Under the pieces are notes generated by a model. The model had not been told where the DNA came from. It did no database searches and saw only the letters and a list, made by a program, of their open reading frames with translations. Positions 22,151 through 33,044 of a DNA stretch of 64,000 bases are shown here, piece after piece; within the stretch, counting starts at the first letter, position 1; each line of letters opens with the position of its first letter. The position numbers and the translations under genes are program-made. The stretch is taken from contig OY821777.1 in the NCBI GenBank assembly GCA_963682175.1, positions 16,574,001 to 16,638,000 of the forward strand, given 5' to 3'. The DNA comes from Triglochin maritima. Taxonomy: Eukaryota > Streptophyta > Magnoliopsida > Alismatales > Juncaginaceae.

Positions 22151-25004
22151 TCAAAACATATTACATAATTGTTGCCAATATGCTATCCTATTTTGGTACT
22201 CCAGCTCCCATCCAATAACACTCTCATCTCGTACTTGAAACCACAGAGTCGCTATAGGAGGTACGGGGAATCCCTCAATCAAATCCAAACGAATGTAATG
22301 AGCGTAACTCCCTAAATGAGCAATAATCAACTCTCTGCACGGTCTCGTCACGGTAGGTGGACTCTCCCAATGTAGAACTGTAAGACATGGGTACAACGAA
22401 CCATCACCACCGTGGAAAACATCGGCGACACAACGAAATCCACAGTTTCTATCAGCAGGTACATCATTCCACTGGTGTAGGAATGGCATAATGATTCCTG
22501 GAATCCTATCCGCATATGGGAAGTCGTCTACGTCAGCCCGCCCAGTCACTACAATATCAACAAAAAATACAGTTACATATAATAACAAAAGATACATATT
22601 TACTGAAATAAATAACAAAATTATAATAACAATAAATATAGGGATGATATACCTGATCCTCCCCTCACAGACGAAGAACCAGAAGATCGACCACGACCTT
22701 TGCTTCCACTACCGGAAGAACGACCACGACCTCTACTCCCACTACCTGAAGATCGACCACTACCTCGCTCTGCATACTCAAACGCACTAGGGTCCCGTCG
22801 TGTCGACTTTCCCCTTGGTCGACCTCGTAGCTTTGTTTTTTCTGCAGGCTCTCTCAAATTTGCATGTTCGGGGTGTAGCTGCTCGAATAAAACCCGAGAG
22901 GCAGATCGAATTACGGTGGGGTCACTTCCTGCAATCTCATCAACCAGGCTGCGAAAATGTTCGGCGTCTTGAGCTGCTTGAGACACAAACTCTGTGTTCC
23001 CGGCTCCTTCCCCAATGACAAGTGTCCTCCAGAACGAATGAATCTGCTCTAAGTAAATTCCGTTGTCCGATTCAAGACATCCGCAGATGGTACATGCGCA
23101 AGGTATCCCATGAGAAGTCAGAAAAGCGCACTCACAACGATATTCAACTTCATCATCTAACTGTTGCATTCTTTTCACCTCCTGACTCAGCAATTGCAAG
23201 CAGTGATGCGAAACTCGACCATTTATGTGACGATATAGAGCATGTCCGAAATTAGTCAAATTTCGCCGTCTCGAGTCTTCAAGAGCGTTTCGAATATTCG
23301 TCAGCTGCATTTCAATAGCCGCGTTGACGCGCTCGAAAAGAGTGTCCAGAGCTGCAGTCGATACAGAAATCCACTCTTTTAGAGCCGAATGAGCACTTTC
23401 GACCCTACAATTCGTGGTGTTCCCAAAATGAAGGACTTTGTTCGTCCAATTCACCACAAACTTTTCTTTATGCACCAACCACGTGGTGTCCAGATACTCC
23501 GTGATAGCCGGCCACGATCTATACAAATCTTTCAGAGCATACACAGCTCTATCATACTCGGCTTCTGAAGTAGAAAGCATGATTTTCCTCCATCTTCCAC
23601 GCCTCAAAGTCTCTGCCATCTGCTTATTTTTGCCGAATACGTGGTATGCGTAGTTCAATACGTCTTTGTTGATGTGCCATGTGCAGAGTAAATGAGCAGA
23701 GTCAGGAAATACCTCTCTCACTGGTCGCATAAGGCCTAACTCCCGGTCTGTTATTATTGCAGTCGGGCTGACAATCCCCAATAACAGATCTCGCAACTTC
23801 TCCATCACCCACAGATAACTGGAGTAAGTTTCATCCATCAAAATCGCATATCCAATAAGGAAATTCATGTTTGTTGGTGTGACCCCAATCATTTCGAACA
23901 AAGGCATCTTATACTTGTTCGTCTTGTAAGTCGAATCCATGCAGATAACGAAAGGATATGTCCGCAACAACTGGACTGACGTCGGATGTGCCAAAAAAAC
24001 GTGAGTGACGACATCTGTTTCTGGATCCGCCATAATCCAATGTAAGTACTCACACTGCACTGCTTGATAGAGAAACTGCTGGACGGGATTCCGGTCTTCA
24101 GATTTTGTCCTCCTCGTGTAATCTCTGAAATTATAAATATGCCTTTGATTTGGATTGTCCTCTGGGAATTTTTTCTTTTACTGCCTTCAAGATGTTCCGT
24201 GGTTTTGCTTGCGCCTCAGTCATATCACGAACAATCTTCTTCGCCCCAGAACTTAGACCACTAATTTGACGATGACCCTCTGGATAAACTGCCAGTCTGT
24301 GGTTGTGATGTCCGTGAGCACTATTAAAAACCACAACTCATCCATCACGATCTCGTCGCTCCACCACTTTTATTAAGAAACGGCAACCGCAACCCTTTCT
24401 TTTGGTGTTTCTTCGAAGTGCAGTATCCATATCCCGAGACTCCATTTGATTTCGCCGGTCGCATCTCAAATAACAATCCATCCGACTATCTAATCTTGTT
24501 TTGTACGACGACACGACCAAAAAAAACCCAGCTCCGATAGCTACTTGTTTGGCCCATTTACATGCTTCATCGATTGTTTCAAAGATTTGTGTAGTTTGAA
24601 ATAACTCACTGTAATCCACTCCATCACCACCGAAATCTTCCAACCGAACCTACAAAAATAAAATCGAAATTAAAAAAATCAAAAAAAATTCGGGCGTCTG
24701 TATTAAACGCCTACCCCATGGGAGGGGCGTCTGAGTTAAACGCCCTTCCCAAGGGTGAGGCGTCTGAGTAGGACGCCTGACCGAAGGGAAGGGCGTCTAC
24801 TACAGACGCCTTACCCAAGGGGAGGACGTCTACATAAGACATCTCTCCCATTGCGTAGGCGTCTGCGTTAGACGCCTCGGCCAAGGGGAGGACGTCCTAC
24901 GCAGACGCCCTCACCTTGGGGGAGGCGTCTAATGCATACGCCCGACCCAAAATTATGCCCCGCGTCAGGCTTACCTCACCGGATGCATCACCCTCGCCAG
25001 ACAT
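22151..25004 (-). pseudogene. MURA-type transposase fused to OTU-like cysteine protease, two lesions
   Basis: Proposed exons (minus) are 25004-24975, 24649-22653 and 22548-22151, all GT-AG; once one extra base is allowed for they total 808 codons including stop. In order: a FAR1-like zinc-binding N-terminus (CYLRCDR, GCGCRF, about 24460-24370); a MULE DDE domain with D in CMDSTYK (about 23945), D in ITDRELGLM (about 23750) and E in VESAHSALK (about 23400); a SWIM finger with CEC..PCAC, where His is usual for the last Cys; an AT-hook-like RGRPRGK and RG repeats. Exon 3 has an OTU domain with the Cys box DRNCGFR (about 22445) and the His box AHYIRL (about 22290). Lesions: TGA at 24338-24340, and one extra A in a run of six A near 24170 (minus strand). 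Otherwise open, so the decay is recent. Confidence 0.85.
24690..24958. repeat. GGCGTCT/AGACGCC hairpin array, right
   Basis: About seven units, each a small hairpin GGCGTCT-N7-AGACGCC or variant (AAACGCC, GGACGCC), are separated by CCCAAGGGGAGG-like linkers with a period of about 38-42 bp. The array fills most of intron 1 (24650-24974) of the transposase gene. Confidence 0.85.
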
Positions 25005-25055
25005 TTTCGTGGTGTGTTTACTGATAAATTATGAATATACAAGACCGTATGCCTA

Positions 25056-25062
25056 ATTTATA
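25056..25062 (-). promoter_or_regulatory. TATA box of transposase gene
   Basis: TATAAAT on the minus strand lies about 52 bp upstream of the ATG at 25002-25004 and about 40 bp inside the right TIR. Confidence 0.6.
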
Positions 25063-25099
25063 GACACGGGACGATATGGGTATTAAATATATTGTTAAG

Positions 25100-25160
25100 G
25101 GCAATTTGGTAATTTCAAGAGACGATTTAAGTAGTTTTGGGGCGACGTTTAGTAGTTCCC
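25100..25160 (-). repeat. right TIR of MULE
   Basis: The reverse complement starts GGGAACTACTAAACGTCGCC and matches 18975-19035. Confidence 0.85.
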
Positions 25161-25169
25161 TATTTTATT

Positions 25170-25692
25170 TAATACAAACATCAGAATTCATCCGGTCATT
25201 TGTATGATTTGTTACTGTCCTTAGCTTTTGATTTAGAGTGCCACTTTTCCATTAAATGTTAATCCTGCTTTAGTAAAGCTTTATACTTTCAATTCAAGAG
25301 AGTTTGCGTCGCACCATCTAACTTACACGTGTCCTATTAATGCCCATCGAATTAGCTAAGCGAGATCCACCGACTCTTTTGACCGGAACTCAAAAAGAGT
25401 AAAACCAAAGCATCCAATTGGTTTGGATTCTTCGTGTACACACCATGGCTGCGGAATCTGATTTATTATGTATGTTTATCTATAGTAGTTGGAAATGTTG
25501 ACAAATTGAAATGAGATCGACATTGAATGTTTTATCTCAAAAAAGATCGACACTGAATATGTATATATAAAATCTCGAAACATGACTTGTGATTTGCCCA
25601 CGTTAATTATTTTTAGGAAGCAAAATTTTAATTCTTGGTAGAAACACCTGAAATTAGTAAAGAAAAGAGAAAAGACCGTGACCAAGAGTATT
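25170..25692. other. no gene between MULE and solo LTR
   Basis: AT-rich DNA; no ORF, repeat or RNA gene I can support. Confidence 0.5.
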
Positions 25693-26034
25693 AAGCACGT
25701 GAGATCCTAATCCTAATTGGGTTTTTATGGTTGTTTAGGTGGTGTTTAGGAGGAGTTAGGGATAGATGGTTGAGATGGAGTGGAGAAGATTGGACGGTGT
25801 GGATGAAGTGATGGAGGGGTTTTGAGGTGAGCACTCTCTCACGTCTCTCTCATTCTCTCTCTCTCTCTCACTCTTGTGTCTCTATCTCTCTGTGCTCAGT
25901 TGTTCTCCGGCGTGGAGGTGAGTCGGTTTCTAAACCAACTCTTATCGTTTGTTCTTGTTCTTTCTCTCTCTCAATCTGTCTCTCTTCCAGTGTTGTGGTT
26001 GAAGTGGTGATCGACGGAAGAAAAAAGAGTGGTT

Positions 26035-28072
26035 AATTGAAGGGAATGTATTCTAAAAGTTTTACTTTTAAATGTCAATTATTATGAATTGAATGAGAAA
26101 TCATTTTGTTTTTTGTTTATGTTATTCGTCTTTTAGAAGTGTTAAGGAAGAGGCTCTTGGTCCTTAACCGTAGAACTCTAAAAGATATTGGTTTACATAA
26201 AACAAAAGATATTCGCAATCATGGTAATTAACATGGGACATTAATTACCGAGTTAAGATTGTCGTGTTGGTCATAGATCATTGTAGCTTTACAAGTGAGT
26301 GACAACACGGGTACACAAAAGAGGAAGATATTACTTTTGTATACTGAATAGACCTAATAAGTAAAATATTATAGAATTGTGTTTCTGTGTCATTAATATT
26401 TTACTGTGTTCTTGGTCCTTTGATATGAGACTTATATCCGATCACTTAAGAAATGCTTGATTAGACTAGTGTCTTAAGCTATCGATAAGTGTAGTGTAAA
26501 TGCATTGGTTGGTTAAGTATGACTTTTGTTGGAGAAGATAGTTAGTCAAAAAACTATCATTGCCCCTCTTAATTGAGTAATGATATTAGTGGGTCCCTTG
26601 ATAAAGCAAAGTTATAATGTGCACAATGTGATTTGAGTTAAGTCACATATTTATAACTAGCTTAAAGAGATCAAGAAATGAATACTAATACAAAGATGAC
26701 ACAATACTACTTTGTGTGTATTCTTAACATCATAAGGCAAGGGACGGACACAAGTGGTGCACTCCATCACTAAATGGATCGGGTTTTGGTTTGAGTGGAA
26801 TTAAGACATCTAACTAATTGGGAGCTATAATGTGTAGCTAGATACCGCTTATAGCTTGTGGTATTAAGCTCTTAATATCACTGCCAACTTAGTTTAGGTC
26901 CTCCCATAAGTCACACCACAAAACTGGGAAACAAGAAATGTGGATTTTGAGTTCATAAGATGTGTCGGGTTTCATGTAGAAAATATGACACATGGGGTGA
27001 ATAAGCAAAATCATAATTATGTTGTGATTAACAACATAATTAGAATCTAACTTAAATTCATATGTGATGTAAATATTATGGGGTGTAATGATTAATCATT
27101 ACATAGGATAATATGTTACATAAGTTGTGAATTTACTACTAATCCCGAAATGTCAAATTTTGTAGGCGTTAAACCAAAATTTGACAAGTCTGCAGTACGG
27201 TGCAAAAACGATCGACCGGTTAACAGTAAACGGTCGACCGATCAGTGCACGGTCGACCGGACACGTCTCGACCGATAACAGGGAATTTTCGTCTGTTCGG
27301 AACGGTCGACCGAATCTATCAGTCGGTCGACCGAACATTGCGATGAAATATTTTATTGTTGCGAACGGTCGACCGAAACTTGGTTCGAACGGTCGACCGA
27401 ACCTCCAAACGGTCGACCGGTCCAGACGATTTCTGCATAATTAATTTAAGAATTAATTAGATCATGCATGGAATTGGTCTATAATTGATTTAATTCGTGG
27501 CTGAGATTATTTTTAGCAAATAATGGATGGTTAGATGGAAGTTTGCATGAAATCATGGGCAAGAGGTTGCACATGAATAGGTAATTTGGAGAGAACTTAT
27601 AAATACAAGTTTATCTCATTACCTCATTAATTAATTCATTATTTTCTTGTGCAAACTTCTCTCTCCATAATTCTCCACGAATTTCACCTTAATTCTTGAG
27701 TTTAGTTTTAGTTTTAGTTTTCAGAGATCTTCTTCTCAAGGGAACTAAAGAGGGGTTAGTAATTGGATTCTAAACCCTATTGGAGATTGAGAGGCTAGCT
27801 ATTCTCTCTCCAATCTTGTTTAGAGTTTGGTGAATACTCGGAGGCATCCGACGCAGCGACAAGCATCCTCAACGTCTCCGTATCATCATGAAGTTTTAGA
27901 GAACTTCTAGGTACGAAATTCGGAGCCCATGTTTGTTTTAATAAAGTTTTAAAACTAGTTATTGAAACAAACTGATGCATGCATGAAACAAATCATAGAA
28001 AAATTGTAATTGATCCTTATTGTGCATAAAATTTCGAAAATAAATATGTACAATTAAATTAGAAATCCTACA
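26035..28072 (+). mobile_element. LTR-like insertion inside the solo LTR
   Basis: TGGTT occurs at both junctions (26030-26034 and 28073-28077), and removing the insert restores continuous outer LTR text. The right end AAATCCTACA equals the inverse of the segment edge at 10329. The left end AATTGAAGGG lacks the usual TG, so the start may be off by five bases. It contains GGTCGACCG palindromes at 27205-27425. No coding capacity; probably itself a solo LTR of another family. Confidence 0.6.
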
Positions 28073-28964
28073 TGGTTGTGGATCGACGAGGGTTGTGATC
28101 GTTGATCGAGCGAGAGGTTCGTCGGTGGATTGTGATTTTAGGATGAAGTGTTTAAGGAAGTGTCGTCGAGGTTCTTCGAAGGTTTCTTCAAACCTTCACG
28201 GTATGTAAAACGTGTAGTTGTAGCTCACTTTTGTTGTGCGAGTATTTGGAAGTTGCCGAAAGGCTCGTCGCAAGCAAATGTGCAGCATTTTACTACTGGA
28301 TCTGTCGACCGGTTGGTGCAAACGGTCGACCGTTCCTAGAGAGATTTTGGGAATCTACCTCACGCCGGTCGAACGATGCCCTTGGGCGGTCGGCCGGTGG
28401 TGCATTTGAGGCAAACCTGGTTGATTTCGGTCGAACGGGCCCCCCTTTGCCGTTCGACCGTGTGCACTGTTGTAGGTCGGTTGGGGCGTTTGACCGCATA
28501 TTTGACTCGTCCAGCCGACGACTTAAGTTAAATTGTGGTTTGGTTCGACCGATGGTGGTTCAATCGATCAGTGTTGTTTGGATGCGATGAAGGATTTTAC
28601 TGGTAGAATTCGGTCGACCGAGAGTGCTCTGGGGTTCGACCGGTTGTTTATGTTGAGCGATGGTGGTTTTCGGTCGAACGGGTCCCCCTTGTCGTTCGAC
28701 CGATTGGTCGTTATGTTTGTTGAACCTGGGAGGTGACCTTCTAAACGGGCGACTGGTCCTTAACTTTGGTTCGACCGAACGTGTCAGGTTGGTGGGAATT
28801 GTTCGACCGATGGAGTGTCGATCGAGGCAATTGCCCTGTTTTAGTGAGATTCGGTCGACCGGGATTCTTGGTTCGGTGAACCGTTTGTGTCCAGTTTTGC
28901 ACATTGGAGGCGAGTGGTGGTGCCGATGTTCTTTTGACAAGTTTGGTAGTGAGCACGTGTGTTG

Positions 28965-29275
28965 CGGTGGTTGGGTGAAAAAGTCCTGGAACCCCGTAAC
29001 TGTTGTGAGAGCTGCGGTTGGGTGAAAATGTCTTGGAGCCCAGCTAGTCTGTTTGGGGTTGGGTGAAAAGGCCCTGGAGCTCCGTAGTGCGTTCAGGTTG
29101 GGTGAAAAAGCCCTGGAGCCCGGGTCGTGTCGTGGTAGCTGCGGTTGGGTGAAAAAGCCCTGGAGCCCAGCTTGACGACATTGAGTGTTGCGGTGGTTGG
29201 GTGAAAAAGCCTTGGAGCCTCGTGACTTTTGTGAGAGCTGTGGTTGGGTGAAAAAGCCGTGGAGTCCAGCCTTGT
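28965..29275 (+). repeat. tandem repeat in solo LTR
   Basis: GGTTGGGTGAAAAAGCCCTGGAGCC and variants recur about six times with a period of about 45-65 bp. Confidence 0.75.
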
Positions 29276-29650
29276 TGTTTATGCTTTTTTGTGTGGATAT
29301 AATTGCATGCTAGTGTGTTTTTGTTAATGCATTGTAGAGCTTTGGCATACGAGGTTTCCTTCTGGAAACTCAGACATTGTAGCATGTTGGTTTTTCAAGC
29401 CGTGATCGGCATTAGGGGTGGTGACCGAGGAGAGGAGCACCACTACCAGATCATGTTTTCTCTCATTTTGAGGTCGAGTGATTATTTGTACTTTGTATAA
29501 CATTTTGTTGTAATCACACTTTTGAAACAATCGGATATATATATACAATATGTTGGTGCACCATTCTCCTTGTGTTTGAGTAATATCCTCTATTTGATTG
29601 TATGGTATAAAATTTTAAATTATTCGGCTCTTTGAGGATGTTACAAAGCA

Positions 29651-30038
29651 TATTAACATAATGGGTTGGTGATAATTATTTAGCGCCCATGCTTGGCAGT
29701 TATTTTTCTATTCTCCTAAAATAATTTGCATGACAGTTCTTATTATAGGTTTTCGTTGTGTAAGACTTTTCTGTTCTACTAATAATTAAGCCTGAGGATG
29801 CATGCAATGTAATTTAAAACTAAAACTTGAGTACTAATCTTAGTTATTTTCTCTTGTCATTATTATTAATATAAATATTCTCATGCACAGTATCATCTAT
29901 GGTCATGGATCACTCAACTATTGTTTACATTTATTTAATCAACAACCACTTTCCCATCAACATGAGATTAGTGATGATACCGAATTTTACAACCAATAAC
30001 AACATATCACAACCTTAGAGTGGTGGTGCATCGTCTTC
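29651..30038. other. 3' flank of the HMA gene, no other feature
   Basis: AT-rich DNA after the solo LTR; no gene seen. Confidence 0.5.
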
Positions 30039-31233
30039 TCAAATGATGGTGCAACTACTTTGGTCGTCCTCGCAATACACTTGGCAAACTGGTCGACCGT
30101 AGCCAGGCGGTGGGGGCGGACCACTGTATCCATAATTGCTATATCCAGAATTATAATTTCCGTATCCATAACCACCGGCATTGCCACAACCGCAATTACA
30201 AGGTTGTGGTTGTGGTTGTGGTTGTGGTTGAACTTGAAATCCCTCAGGACACGGTCCGTAACCATTAAAATGACCCGTGAACCAGACTCCAGGTTGAGGC
30301 GATGGTTTCGGCTTCGGTGGCTCGGGAGCCGGCTTGGGTTTCTCAACCGGCGGCTTGGGAGGGTCAGGTTGAGGCTTGACTGGTTCAGGAGCTGGCTTGG
30401 GTTTCTCAACCGGCGGCTTAGGAGGGTCAGGTTTAGGAGGCTTGACGGGTTCGGGAGCTGGCTTGGGTTTCTCCACCGGCGGCTTTGGAGGGTCAGGTTT
30501 AGGAGGCTTGACTGGTTCGGGAGCTGGCTTGGGTTTCTCAACCGGCGGGTTGGGAAGGTCAGGTTTAGGAGGCTCGGGAATGATGATCTCTTTGATGGTC
30601 CGGCAGGCTTTAGAGCAAAGTCTCTTTGAGAGCTTGTCCCCATCAAATGGTCCGACCAAAGTGATTTTGTTGTTCTTCTCGTCGTAAGTGACCTTCTGGA
30701 TGTCCCACCGATCTCAATTATTGAAACAACACAAACAACAAATGAATTTTAATGATCTAGTATTTTCAAGTAAGCGATTAGATAATCGTAATTAACAAGT
30801 TTTTCGTGTTGTTGTTGGTAATAATATACTCACCTTGGTACTGGTCTAGCACTTTTCTTATCTTCTTGTTGCATAGTGTGCATTCCAGGTCGACCTTCAG
30901 AATCAATGTCGACATCTAAATTGTCCACAAAATTCACTGGAATTAGACATAAACTAATTGTGGATATATACATGAGAATTACAACATCTATTCTCCCCAT
31001 TCATCTAACTAAAAAAGTAATCTATGTATGCATTTATGAGAAATCTATCTATGTTTCAGATTCAAACGTCAATGACTTCAACGTTTTCGTTTGGAAATTG
31101 TAACCCAAAAATACTCTAAAAATAATACAGAAATTGACAATTAAATGACTCCAGACTAGTATATTTCTCTAGTAATTAAGACCCAAAGCAAAATAATGAA
31201 GAAGGAAGGAAGAAAGGGTACCTTCTCAGACAT
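30039..31233 (-). CDS. HMA-domain, proline-rich isoprenylated protein (Pi21/HIPP-like)
   Basis: Three exons on the minus strand are proposed: 31233-31222 (codons for MSEK), 30915-30834 and 30712-30039. All are GT-AG and in phase, giving 255 aa. The N-terminal half is a heavy-metal-associated fold with the metal-site motif ECTLC (CxxC) in exon 2, as in rice Pi21-like proteins. Then comes a proline/lysine region of four units of about 21-22 aa (VEKPKPAPEPVK type), a QPQPQPQP run, a CNCGCG cluster and a Gly/Tyr-rich stretch. The C-terminus CTII is a CaaX box, so prenylation and membrane attachment are likely. The family binds metals and some members modulate defence; the substrate here is unknown. 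The gene looks intact and is one of only two host genes here. Confidence 0.85.
30290..30575 (-). repeat. coding minisatellite in HMA gene
   Basis: Four copies of a unit of about 63-66 bp encode the EKPKPAPEPVKPPKPDPPKP-type repeat. The last copies are slightly diverged or shortened. Length is a multiple of three throughout. Confidence 0.85.
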
Positions 31234-31292
31234 GGCTGGCAGTGGTTGAGGTGTTGAAGAGAACCAGATCTCCAATAGGCCCTTCTTGCCAG

Positions 31293-31299
31293 TTATATA
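31293..31299 (-). promoter_or_regulatory. TATA box of HMA gene
   Basis: TATATAA on the minus strand lies about 60 bp upstream of the ATG at 31231-31233, a normal plant spacing. Confidence 0.6.
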
Positions 31300-31309
31300 C
31301 AAGTCATCA

Positions 31310-32702
31310 CCACTAGTTCTGAAGGAACAAAAGTACGTACTTCTAGAAATTAATTAGGCGCTCAATGTCTACTCCACCATCCAATAGCAGCATGCCACGT
31401 ACCCCCTTGGAGCATATGGTTGCCAACTTCCCATCCTTATCACGTCTTCACAGCCACTGTGCAGAGCCCAAGTCTATGTATGTTCACTCTTGAATAGTTT
31501 AGAAAACAGGTTTTTAGCTATGTCGTATGTTTTACTTAATTACCGAACTATTTGAAGTCTAATTGTAGATTGGAATTAAGAACCATAGTTTTTTACTACG
31601 ATTTCATGACAAGTGGTATTACTCGTCGGTGATGTAACTTTGGACATTTTTCTCATGCGCACATCAATGTCGATGGCTGAAAGCTATTTGAAAATGAGAG
31701 AAAGGGAGAGATTTGTTTTATTGGAAAAATACGTAGGTCCCAATTCTTGAATGATGGGGTCTACGTTGCCCACCACGCTGGTTCCCACTTCTAAATCAAA
31801 TTATTGTATATAATTATGCATGATGACGGGAAGTTGTTGGTGATCATTGAGTTGATTTGGTGGGAGGGTGTTACGTATATGTTTAATAATTCCATGTAGG
31901 TAGGTGTAAATGAAATTGTGGTAAGGACTAAGAGTGTAAATAACACCATGCTCGGGTTTTCCCGGGCGTCCTACTTTCTCTCTCTGTCACGTCAGCTTCT
32001 CTGTCTGTCACATCACCCACCCAAAAAAATCATTAACCATGCCCAGAAACACCCCAAACTCCCTACATTCCCCCGTTTCCACGTCATTGGGGGATTAATC
32101 CTGGCTAAAAAAAATCACAAAAAATTCTACAAAATCAAAACATATTTTGAGAAGAAAAACTTAAACCTATTTTATATGATTTTAAAATGAATTTTTTAAC
32201 ATTTTTGAGAAATTAAAAAAATCTAACGAACAGGTGGGGGACACGTGCCCCCACCAAACCCATACTCAACACTCGACCAGGCGCCCAATCGCGACACCCA
32301 CTACCCGACTTCACGCCTCGGAAAGGAGGGGGTGGGAGACGACGTGGCCACCCGTGGAGGACGTGGCTCGGCGCCCTAAGCCACGCCCTCCCCGTTAATT
32401 CTGCCCTAAGGATCCTCAGATGCTTTCCTAGGTAAAAACCATTAAATTTTTAGTGGAAGGATAGAAAGTTTTTTTTTTTATTACTTTGGACAAATTTCTT
32501 GACAGACTTCACTTATGCTTTGGCTAATTTGAACTCTCAATTCCGTTTCTGATATAACCTTGGACCATTACAAAATTCCCAAAAATGCATATTGCTCTTT
32601 AAGATAGCTTTAGATGAAGATCTAAAGGTTAATAAAATTTAGAATAGTAAAGTGACGCAACTTACAGGTTTAAAAATATAATCAAAACATAATTTCGAAA
32701 TA

Positions 32703-32755
<53 letters not shown>

Positions 32756-33039
32756 AGACATTTAACAAATTAAACTACCTAGTTGTAAGTTGTCATTGTA
32801 TTCCGAAAGTTGGTGCTAATAATGATAGTTTTGTAAACATATTTTAGTTTTATGTGCTTTTGTACTTTCCCTTCTTCTCCAAGGGGTCTACATGGGGCTC
32901 CAACTTTTGTCATCCCAAACCAGATGTTGAGAAACGCATTTCCATCTTCTCATACGTCGGTGTCCAGATGTGGTTGTAATTTATCAAGTTTTGATTGAAA
33001 AACTGATCTTGATTACCTTCTATTTCCAGAAGCTAGACA
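31310..33039. other. upstream region, no gene; one short GC palindrome
   Basis: No coding region I can support. A GC-rich island at about 32225-32400 includes the inverted repeat GGTGGGGGACACGTGCCCCCACC-type (32232-32254; contains CACGTG). The rest is AT-rich. Confidence 0.45.
32706..32754. repeat. (AT)n microsatellite
   Basis: About 24 AT dinucleotides without interruption. Confidence 0.95.
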
Positions 33040-33044
33040 TCCGC

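Larger units (their letters stand above)
18975..25160. mobile_element. near-complete two-gene Mutator-like element (MULE)
   Basis: Terminal inverted repeats of about 60 bp lie at 18975-19035 and 25100-25160, with shared text CTAAAC-TCGCCCCAAAA, TTACTTAAATCG and CTTGAAATTACCAAATTGCCC-type ends. Candidate 9-bp flanks are TATTTTTAT (18966-18974) and TATTTTATT (25161-25169), which are imperfect. Inside are a plus-strand plant mobile domain gene (19122-21862) and a minus-strand transposase-OTU gene (22151-25004). They converge, each with its own TATA box just inside a TIR, and each has a hairpin array in its first intron. The transposase carries two lesions, so this copy is probably not autonomous now. 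Confidence 0.88.
25698..29645 (+). repeat. solo gypsy LTR, split by another LTR
   Basis: It starts CGTGAGATCCTAATCC (compare TGTAATATCCTAACCC at 33045) and ends GAGGATGTTACA. The exact 5-bp duplication AAGCA lies at 25693-25697 and 29646-29650. The two parts are 25698-26034 and 28073-29645. It contains a CT-rich leader, GGTCGACCG palindrome pairs (28300-28870), a tandem repeat, and the GGTTTCCTTCTGGAAACTC hairpin (about 29353). No internal domain, so it is a product of LTR-LTR recombination. Confidence 0.85.

Noticed and set aside
30060..30687. Long plus-strand ORFs opposite the HMA gene
   Set aside because: Antisense shadow of the proline-rich repeats; the minus strand gives a known domain, introns in phase and a CaaX end.
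32225..32400. GC-rich island as a promoter or MITE
   Set aside because: It has one short palindrome containing CACGTG, but no gene start, matching TIRs or target duplication could be found.
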